DNA of 7,457 nucleotides from Methanosarcina sp. GTDB taxonomy: Archaea; Halobacteriota; Methanosarcinia; Methanosarcinales; Methanosarcinaceae. The translations under genes and the position numbers were made by a program. Shown here piece after piece: positions 1 to 5,657 of this stretch. The stretch spans positions 1,819 through 9,275 of the forward strand of contig PMJC01000123.1 in NCBI GenBank assembly GCA_003157235.1, in the 5' to 3' direction. The stretch's first letter is position 1. Each line of letters opens with the position of its first letter. The notes below the pieces were generated by a model. It saw only the letters and a list, made by a program, of their open reading frames with translations, searched no databases and was not told where the DNA came from.

Positions 1-1
1 C

Positions 2-76
2 ACGGAATGGCAGAAGAACTTTGAGTATGTTGTGAATGCAGTAGAAAAAACCCTAGAAGAAAAATTAGTAAGATAA
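2..76 (+). CDS. C-terminal end of an unidentified protein (partial)
   Basis: The second frame is open from the window edge to TAA at 74-76. It gives 24 residues ending VEKTLEEKLVR, a charged, probably helical tail. The start and nearly all of the gene lie outside the window, so no family can be assigned. The charged, Glu/Lys-rich composition and clean stop fit a real archaeal gene end, but a 24-codon open frame could also occur by chance. Confidence 0.45.
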   Translation, partial: TEWQKNFEYVVNAVEKTLEEKLVR

Positions 77-97
77 ACGTTGAAGGATTTAACATAG

Positions 98-324
98 TTT
101 TTTCATTCTGGCAAATTTGCTATCTTTCTGACTTCCCATCGGTTCCAGTGCAAGGAGATAGCAGGTGTATTAAAAAAACAGGCTTTTCATACCGTTTTCT
201 TTTAGTGTATTCTTTGCTTGAAGATATACATTTAAGTTAAAATTTGATATTTTGTTCTAGCTGCATCGAAGTGCAAAACAAAAATGATTGGGAGACAGCA
301 TTAAAAGAGGAGTTTTGGAAATAA
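98..324 (+). other. Weak decayed coding traces in intergenic DNA
   Basis: This stretch between the first gene end and the decayed operon holds no intact gene. One frame is open from 98 to about 178 and reads LTSHRFQCKEIAGVLKK. If one base is skipped in the run of seven A at 172-178, the reading continues as TGFSYRFLLVYSLLED up to TAA at 238-240. The same frame after that stop gives a second open piece ending DWETALKEEFWK at TAA 322-324. This could be an old gene remnant with one frameshift and one stop, or chance. No family was recognised. From 325 to 408 I see only AT-rich DNA. Confidence 0.2.
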
Positions 325-408
325 CATTAACCAAATAATATAGGACCACCATAATTTTAGTGCAAAAACATATAAAGGGTAAAAACGAATTTTTTATTTA
401 ATGTCTAT

Positions 409-1069
409 TCATTTCAAATCTAGATATAAACCAACTTTGATTTCAATGAATTCCGAAGGAAATCTCTCTTTTAGTTTTTCTTTGTGAGCAGTACAGTGCC
501 CTAAAGCTATGATTTCCAGCCCTGAAAATCTCTCAAACTCTCTACTATCATGCAACCCTCTAAAAATTCCCAGAATATTCCAGTAAACTAGAGTATTATC
601 AATGATTATGGCAAGGCCCGGATGAGCGTAGCCTGTAAGCACATAACATCCGTTTCCAGTATCCAGAATCAGGGCCTGTTCTTTGATATTATCTCCAAGT
701 TCCCTTTTATTCCTAACACCCTGAAAGATTTCAATAGATTCCTTTACTTCAATAAGAGTAGCTCTGTTTTCAATTTATGTTTTTAGGTTCTTAGAAAATC
801 TGCAGGCACATAGACCTTAAGTACGAAATTTGCCTGAAGAATATCAAGAAAGCCGGCTATATGATCACAATGCTAGTGAGAAAGAACAAGTTTAGTTATG
901 AATTTGGGATCAATATTAAGTCTCTTCATATGTTTGAGAAAAAGAGGTACATCCTATCCAGTGTCGAAAAGAAGAGATTCACAGTCTGTTTCAACAAGGA
1001 CTGCAAATCCCAGCTACCTGCAAAATCCGAATTCGTGATTTTGTCGTAGATTACAGTAAGTCCGAACAC
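409..1069 (-). pseudogene. Decayed metallo-beta-lactamase-fold hydrolase (COG1237-like)
   Basis: Read with repairs, this is a complete MBL-fold protein of about 220 residues. Visible blocks in order are LTVIYDKITNSDFAG, GFAVLVETDCESLLFDTG, the metal motif SH-x-HCDHIAGFLD, NFVLKVYVPADFL, LGDNIKEQALILDTGNG, LTGYAHPG and GHCTAHKEKLKERFPSEF. The order and motifs match the MBL branch that includes the archaeal dihydropterin/RFAP-synthase-like proteins; the substrate cannot be told. Metal-ligand histidines survive in HxHxDH, YAHPG and GHCTA. Damage: one G lost in the C-run at 1009-1011 (ancestral SWGFAV), TAG at 954-956 after FDTG, TAG at 873-875 inside HxHxDH, a lost A near 789-793, and TAA at 775-777. 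The only long intact piece is 409-642. The start is GTG at 1067-1069 with a ribosome-binding site upstream. It follows another decayed gene as a probable operon. Confidence 0.85.
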
Positions 1070-1075
1070 CTGCTA

Positions 1076-1080
1076 ACCTC
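1076..1080 (-). promoter_or_regulatory. Ribosome-binding site of the decayed MBL gene
   Basis: GAGGT on the minus strand lies 6 nt ahead of GTG at 1067-1069. It overlaps the TGA stop (1079-1081) of the preceding decayed gene. This decides the ancestral start and supports translational coupling of the two genes before they decayed. Confidence 0.6.
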
Positions 1081-1497
1081 AAATTTCTGATACCGTTTTG
1101 TACTCTATAAATGTAGAAACAAATTTCGTTCCAATTTTAATTTCGTCCTCTTCAAGGACACATATTCCGCTAATTTCTTCTAAAATCGTAATTCCGAACT
1201 TTCCTATCTAAATAGATGCCCAGAGTAAAGAATCATTAATTTCACAGGAGGGGAAACAACCTCCTAAATCTGCCTTTTTTCTGCCTGTTAAATAATTTCC
1301 ATGACACTGTCGTAAGCTAAGGAGTTAATCTGATCCACATTGTACAGGATATTACATTCTCCTTTCTAAATTAAATGCCCTTTAAACCTAGATTATTCTA
1401 ATTTGCTTTCTCAAAAGGAACTTACAAACTTAACATAGAAATCAAGCATAGTGGACATTGTAGTTTCAACTTTAATTTTTGACAGTTGGATGTTCAT
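1079..1497 (-). pseudogene. Decayed unidentified protein, first gene of the old operon
   Basis: One frame runs from ATG at 1495-1497 to about 1298, starting MNIQLSKIKVETTMSTML and including NILYNVDQINSLAYDSVME. Restoring one A near 1296-1298 moves into a second frame: NYLTGRKKADLGGCFPSC, then EINDSLLWASI, IGKFGITILEEISGICVLEE and KIGTKFVSTFIEYKTVSEI, ending at TGA 1079-1081. The repaired protein would be about 140 residues, soluble, with no obvious membrane segment. In-frame stops are TGA 1411-1413, TAA 1393-1395, TAG 1366-1368 and TAG 1208-1210. The part after 1380 is the most convincing; the N-terminal 38 codons are less certain and the start is not backed by a ribosome-binding site. I do not recognise the family. 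Its stop overlaps the ribosome-binding site of the MBL gene, so the two probably acted together. Confidence 0.6.
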
Positions 1498-1956
1498 TGC
1501 TATTTATTATTCGATTCAACTACATAAGTCATAATTAATACAAAATGAGCAAGGTAAACAATATTTTTTAAAATCCAACTATTTAGAATAATACGTAAAT
1601 ATAATAAATGAATAATCAAATAACTCTAAATATAATTATGTATAATTATCACAATATTATGATCATATATATATACGTTAGTTGGGGGATATTCACTTAA
1701 ATATGAGCAATATTGTTAAAGTTCATTTCCTAAACGAAAATATCTAACAGTTGTAATAGGTTGATATCCTGTTTACAAAATATGAAAATTCGGGAGTAAA
1801 TAAAGTTAGAGGAAGGTTATGGGTAATGATTAATTTATTAAAAAAATGACTAAAAACGTTTTATTAAATTTTTTTACACATAGCATTTATGTTCTTTTTT
1901 AAATTCGATCCATAACTCACAGAAAGAAGAAGCTATAAAAGAAGGGGAAAATAAAA
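1498..1956. other. AT-rich divergent intergenic region, no gene seen
   Basis: The 459 bp between the decayed operon and the protease gene contain no supportable gene. It is very AT-rich. Visible items are a 9-bp repeat TATAATTAT at 1631-1639 and 1641-1649, an alternating TATATATATA run near 1665-1675 that could serve as a TATA box for the protease gene (which would imply a leader of over 250 nt), and a palindrome AAAACGTTTT near 1853-1862. None can be assigned a function from sequence alone. Confidence 0.5.
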
Positions 1957-3807
1957 ATGAAAACACATTTTGATATAAAAAAGCTTGTAAATATGAAAAC
2001 AAGAACACTAATAATTAGTGGAATATTTATTTTATTTTTAGTTATAGGCTCATCGATAGCAATGGCATATACAGGATTCTTAGATGATAACAAATCATTT
2101 GATATTAAAAAAAATATCGTAAATCATACTGAGTTTTCACCAAAGCTTGAATTTGCACCAGAAAATCCTGAGTTTGTCAAATATCAGAGGAACATAGTTT
2201 CTAATCCAATGAATTTTTATTCCCTGAATGAATACAGAACAGGCTTTATACCGGCACCTGTGGACCTTCGTCATCTAAGCACTCATCGCCATCTTCTGCT
2301 TAGTAGTAGTATTTCTGGAGCAAATACATCTACTCCGACTCACTATGACCTGAGGAAACTAAACAGAACTACATATGTGAAAGATCAGGGTAATGCAGGA
2401 AATTGCTGGGCATTTGCAACCTATGCATCTCTTGAATCATACTTAATGCCGAGAGAAAACTGGGACTTCTCGGAAAATAATTTAAAAAACTTGCTTTCTC
2501 CTGCTTATCTGGAAGGGTTTGATTTAAACGAAGGTGGGAACATATTTATGTCAACTGCTTACCTCACTCGCTGGAGTGGGCCCATCGCTGGAAATAATGA
2601 TCCTTATAATGATTCATCAACCTATTCACCCAGAGAGCTTGGCCTTCCTTTACAGAAACACGTGCAAAATGTACTTTTCCTTCCAGATAGGCACGGTTCT
2701 CTGGACAATGAGGAAATAAAATGGGCAGTTCAAAACTATGGAGCTGTATGGACCACATTGTACTATAACCCCACTTCTTATTCCTCAACCAAGCACAATT
2801 ATTACTATAAAGGGACCTCAAGCCCTAACCACGCAGTGGCTATTGTAGGCTGGGATGACTCTTTTGATAAGAATAATTTTTCCCAGGTTCCGCTAGGAAA
2901 TGGAGCATTTATCGTGAAAAATAGCTGGGGTCCACATTGGGGTGATAATGGATATTTCCATGTTTCCTATTATGATTCGTCTATCGGAAGCTCTAATAAT
3001 GGGGTTTTCACGGCTGAAAATCCTAATGATTATACAAACATCTATCAATACGACCCTTTAGGGTGGACAGGTAACTTTGGATATGGCAGCCAAACTGGTT
3101 GGTGTGCAAACATCTTTACTGCAAAATCTAACGAAGTCCTCGAAGCAGTAAGTTTCTATACAACAGACTTAAACTGCAACTACAAAATATACATTTACAC
3201 TAATCCAAGTTCCACACCCATTAGTCAAGATGATCCGGTTCTTACCCAGAGTGGGGTAATCTCTATGTCGGGCTACCACACAATTAATCTAAGTTCTGGA
3301 GTTCAACTAAAAGCTGATCAAAAATTTTCCATAATCTTGAAGCTCACAAACTCTAAATATAATTACCCGATTGCTGTAGAATCACCAATCTCGGGATATA
3401 GTAGTAAAGCAAAAGCAAATGCTGGGGAGAGTTTTGTCAGTTCGGATGGAAATTCTTGGAAAGATATAACAACAGATTCAAGTTACTCAAATACTAATGT
3501 ATGCATAAAGGCTTTCACATACACTGGGAATATATCGAATGTTGCTGATTTTTTTGCAACCACTAACTCAGGAAATATACCACTTGATATTGTTTTCACT
3601 GACAAAAGTACAGGATCACCAATTTCATGGTATTGGGATTTTGGAGACAGAACATACTCAACAATCCAGAATCCAAAACACCATTATTCAGAAACAGGAA
3701 ATTACACAGTGTCGCTTACAGTAACAAATGCCATAGGTAATAATACGATAACAAAACCCCATAATATAACAGTGACGGCAGTTACGCAAAAAACCTTTTG
3801 CACGTAG
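1957..3807 (+). CDS. Secreted C1 papain-like cysteine protease with lectin-like and PKD domains, C-terminally truncated
   Basis: A 616-residue exported protease. The N-terminus has a signal peptide with hydrophobic core LIISGIFILFLVIGSSIAMA (about 18-37), then a probable propeptide to about 120. The papain-like domain (about 120-350) shows Gln144 in DQGNAGNCWAF with catalytic Cys150, His292 in NHAVAIVGWD and Asn322 in VKNSWGPHWGDNGYF, so the active site is complete. Residues about 355-510 resemble the lectin-like domain often attached to archaeal C1 proteases; about 520-608 is a PKD domain with WYWDFGD (548-554). It probably cleaves proteins or peptides at the cell surface. ATG 1957 has AAGGGG 9 nt upstream; ATG 1993 would give a more usual signal peptide but lacks a ribosome-binding site. 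The end is odd: after the PKD-linker sequence VTAVTQK only TFCT follows, with no further PKD and no cell-surface anchor, suggesting loss of the 3' end by the adjacent insertion element. Confidence 0.9.
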   Translation: MKTHFDIKKLVNMKTRTLIISGIFILFLVIGSSIAMAYTGFLDDNKSFDIKKNIVNHTEFSPKLEFAPENPEFVKYQRNIVSNPMNFYSLNEYRTGFIPAPVDLRHLSTHRHLLLSSSISGANTSTPTHYDLRKLNRTTYVKDQGNAGNCWAFATYASLESYLMPRENWDFSENNLKNLLSPAYLEGFDLNEGGNIFMSTAYLTRWSGPIAGNNDPYNDSSTYSPRELGLPLQKHVQNVLFLPDRHGSLDNEEIKWAVQNYGAVWTTLYYNPTSYSSTKHNYYYKGTSSPNHAVAIVGWDDSFDKNNFSQVPLGNGAFIVKNSWGPHWGDNGYFHVSYYDSSIGSSNNGVFTAENPNDYTNIYQYDPLGWTGNFGYGSQTGWCANIFTAKSNEVLEAVSFYTTDLNCNYKIYIYTNPSSTPISQDDPVLTQSGVISMSGYHTINLSSGVQLKADQKFSIILKLTNSKYNYPIAVESPISGYSSKAKANAGESFVSSDGNSWKDITTDSSYSNTNVCIKAFTYTGNISNVADFFATTNSGNIPLDIVFTDKSTGSPISWYWDFGDRTYSTIQNPKHHYSETGNYTVSLTVTNAIGNNTITKPHNITVTAVTQKTFCT

Positions 3808-3835
3808 TGTACCGAAAGTTCTTTGAAATAGGATC

Positions 3836-3879
3836 GACTCTGTATCCGTATTATATCAACACAAAAAAGATACAGAGTC
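3836..3879 (+). terminator. Perfect 11-bp inverted repeat after the protease gene
   Basis: GACTCTGTATC (3836-3846) and GATACAGAGTC (3869-3879) are exact inverted repeats with a 22-nt loop. The stem can grow by further pairs across one mismatch. It lies 29 bp after the protease stop, so it may form a 3' hairpin. There is no T tract directly after it. It may equally belong to the end of the IS256-type remnant that follows. Confidence 0.4.
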
Positions 3880-3924
3880 AATTGTCAACATTGTATAATT
3901 TGTAAAAGATGATCTTGCCTATAG

Positions 3925-4230
3925 AAAAGTGGAATAAGTCATCTAATTACCTGGTTTTTAAACCTTGTAATGGAAGAAGAAGCTCTACTCCAATCAAGTG
4001 TAAAATGTAGTGAAGAAGCTGGTTTTCTTAAAGACCGTAGAAACAGCTGCAAACCTAGGACTTTCTGAACTAAATGTGAAAAACTCGAATTGTTAAAGCT
4101 TTCATTCCATGAGTTTCTCTTTGAAGATTAAGTATTTTAAAAATTATTATGAAGTTGAAAATCTCTAATAATAGTGGTGGATTACCTGAAAAAGAAAATA
4201 GGATAACTGGATTTTATGGTTACTTCGGGG
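3925..4230 (+). pseudogene. IS256/Mutator-type transposase, N-terminal remnant
   Basis: One frame reads ISHLITWFLNLVMEEEALLQ, then DRRNSCKPRTF, stop TGA 4066-4068, then TKCEKLELLKLSFHEFLFED, stop TAA 4129-4131, then VF-x-K and a weaker IIVVDYLKKKI. This parallels the N-terminal part of Mutator-type transposases (HLxTWFLNxVMxEEALxQ ... RNGYKPRxLKTRYGxLELxKPQFREFPFE ... VFxRYSRVEKAL), as I recall the family. Only about the first quarter of a roughly 400-residue transposase is visible; the DDE catalytic core is absent. The element is dead. Terminal repeats were not identified. Its position just after the abruptly ending protease gene suggests it, or an element containing it, cut that gene. Confidence 0.6.
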
Positions 4231-4423
4231 TCTAAAATTTGTATCAATATATCGATAAAAGCGCCTTATGATAAATATTAACAAAATTAACTGTCTTTAA
4301 AACATTGTTATTTGTTTAACTTATTCTATACTTATGAAAACTACTAATGTTTTGAATATAACTTCAGGTTTGGAAAGTAGACTTTGGGTTTTAGAATGAA
4401 CTCAACTATAAAAAAATGGAGAC

Positions 4424-4711
4424 ATGGGAAATGGATCTGAGGACATATTCTCAAAAAATTTAGAAGATAATGAACATATAAAAAAATTACATGTCAAAAT
4501 ATCTGACCTTCTCTATTTTGAATTAAAACCTAAACTAAAATCAATCTTTATCATCTTCGGTCGCTTATCAATCCGTCGATTTACCAATAGAAAATCCAGT
4601 CACTCATCATCTTTTAGGTTGTCTCCCAATCAAAAATTTGGCTTCCTATCATCGATCCAAGCGAAAATAACATCCAGTTTAAGGGTAATAACCATGAAAA
4701 ATTATAATTAG
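4424..4711 (+). CDS. Doubtful 95-residue open frame
   Basis: This frame encodes a 95-residue protein. The first about 40 residues (EDIFSKNLEDNEHIKKL, then HVKISDLLYFELKPKLKS) look like genuine charged, helical coding sequence. The rest is Ser/Arg-rich and unlike a folded protein, and it lies opposite open minus-strand frames, so only about 4424-4546 is likely to descend from a real gene. GGAG at 4418-4421 is only 2 nt from the ATG, too close for a good ribosome-binding site, so the true start may be lost. No family recognised. The 190 bp before it (4231-4423) show nothing I can identify. Confidence 0.25.
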   Translation: MGNGSEDIFSKNLEDNEHIKKLHVKISDLLYFELKPKLKSIFIIFGRLSIRRFTNRKSSHSSSFRLSPNQKFGFLSSIQAKITSSLRVITMKNYN

Positions 4712-4930
4712 GATCTTCTTAAGCAGACACTCCGGATAAAAATATTGCGCATCCAATTGAAAAATGAAACAACCAAAGTAATCTCATCCAAAATCTCAGA
4801 ACATTTCTAGGATTTATCAAAATGAAGGCAGAACGCCCAGGGTTTTAGGAGTAGGATAAACGCCGTCAACTTTTTTAATCAGTGTTTTTGATAGAATTAT
4901 TTTCCAGTAATTATTTACATTAATTGGCAT
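4550..4930 (-). pseudogene. Possible decayed minus-strand gene, perhaps a membrane protein
   Basis: From ATG at 4928-4930 the minus strand is open for 37 codons, ending KKVDGVYPTPKTLGVLPSF at TGA 4817-4819. The last 20 residues look like real protein. With one frameshift the reading continues as INPRNVLRFWMRLLWLFHF, SIGCAIFLSGVSA, a stop, then NFSWLLPLNWMLFSLGSMI and GSQIFDWETT before further stops. This suggests one or two membrane helices. However, all three minus frames are rather open here, so the frame choice is uncertain. No ribosome-binding site precedes the ATG and no family was recognised. Confidence 0.3.
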
Positions 4931-4978
4931 ATAAGTTAAATGAGTATAAAATGATGATATTGAAATTAAAAATTAAAC

Positions 4979-5407
4979 AAGAAATACAAAAATAATAAAC
5001 ATTTAGTGTATAGTTGTTGTTAGTACCATGTAATTTTTTGTTCAAAATACAGAAAATCATTATTTACAGGCAAGAGAGCTATAAGATTCAAAAAACTTAT
5101 CTTAAAAAAACAAGATGAATTTGATTATGAAGTTCTTACATGGAGACAATCCTGATTCATATGCATTTACTATTAGATGTAAATCCAAAAATAGTAGTTA
5201 TTCAGTGGTATCAAAAATAAAAGGATATAAATCGAAGCAATTAAGATCAGAATTTCCCGAACTGAAAAAGAGGCTACCTATACTATTGACTTTATCTAAG
5301 TTCATATCTACAATTATTATGTAACTCTTGATGTTGTAAAAAGGATATTTAGGGTCAGGAAAACAAAGAGTATCACATCAAAAATAAAACATAATAGAGG
5401 TTTATGA
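4979..5407 (+). pseudogene. tnpA: Decayed IS200/IS605-type TnpA transposase
   Basis: Across three frames this reads as a nearly complete Y1 transposase of about 140 residues, the normal length. Blocks in order: KHLVYS, a TAG at 5021-5023, YHVIFCSKYRKS, RFKKLILKKQDEFDYEVL, then frame change to METILIHMHLLLDVNPK (family METMPDHVHLLL), frame change to SVVSKIKGYKSKQLRSEF and PELKKRLPILLTLSKFISTI (family KKRLPTLWTRSYFVSTVG), and after another shift VTLDVVKRIFRVRKTKS. The HUH pair survives as H-M-H at 5158-5166. The region where the family has the catalytic Tyr (VVKKYIENQ) now reads VVKRIFRVR, so the Tyr is gone. At least three frameshifts plus a stop make it inactive. No TnpB gene and no clear terminal hairpins were seen. 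A same-strand 69-codon open piece at 5115-5324 is part of it, not a separate gene. Confidence 0.8.
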
Positions 5408-5454
5408 CCCCTTAGTTTCAAAATTTTAACATTTCTGCATCTCTTTTTGATTAA

Positions 5455-5628
5455 TTTAAGACAAAAATTGAAAAAAGCCTGTTTTTTCCAGAACCCACCG
5501 AAGAAAGTGTGCGAGAATTTGAAAATTTTAAAGCCATGAGAAAAATCAAAATTTCTTCAATGGATGTCAAAAAAGCAAATGTATATAAATTCAATCCAGT
5601 ATTATCGAAGTCAGTGACAAAAAACTGA
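5455..5628 (+). pseudogene. Headless gene fragment upstream of kae1
   Basis: An open frame of 57 codons follows TAA at 5452-5454 and ends at TGA 5626-5628. It contains SLFFPEPTEESVREFENFKA, then MRKIKISSMDVKKANVYKF and NPVLSKSVTKN. Composition (Glu/Lys/Asn-rich, no low complexity) looks like real protein, with no membrane segment. There is no ATG until codon 28 (5536) and no ribosome-binding site, so it is best seen as the C-terminal end of a gene whose 5' part was lost when the IS200/IS605-type element and other debris arrived. A short protein starting at GTG 5509 or ATG 5536 is the alternative. Family not recognised. It ends 29 bp before the kae1 start. Confidence 0.4.
5582..5590 (+). promoter_or_regulatory. 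Candidate TATA box for kae1-bud32
   Basis: TATATAAAT matches the archaeal TATA element and lies 67 bp before the TTG start. That would place transcription start near 5610-5615, giving a leader of about 45 nt. It falls inside the headless open fragment, which is acceptable if that fragment is dead. No clear BRE purine pair could be judged with certainty. Confidence 0.45.
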
Positions 5629-5640
5629 GGAAAAGGACTT

Positions 5641-5647
5641 AAAGGAG
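5641..5647 (+). promoter_or_regulatory. Ribosome-binding site deciding the TTG start of kae1
   Basis: AAAGGAG lies 10 nt before TTG at 5658-5660. No ATG occurs in frame nearby, and the family N-terminus (FILGIEGTAWNLS) begins right after this TTG, so both the site and homology support the TTG start. Confidence 0.75.
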
Positions 5648-5657
5648 ACCATAAGCC

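Noticed and set aside
362..380. TATA-like ACATATAAAG on the + strand
   Set aside because: It is followed by the 3' end of a minus-strand pseudogene with no + strand gene for over 1.5 kb, so there is nothing for it to drive.
873..956. Functional pyrrolysine read-through of the MBL gene
   Set aside because: TAG codons alone would allow it, but two frameshifts and a TAA in the same gene make a full product impossible.
861..1049. A 62-codon + strand open frame
   Set aside because: It lies antisense to the clearly homologous MBL pseudogene, has no ribosome-binding site, and resembles no protein.
1631..1649. Repeated TATAATTAT as part of a repeat array
   Set aside because: Only two adjacent copies in very AT-rich DNA; no regular spacing or further units, so no CRISPR or iteron array.
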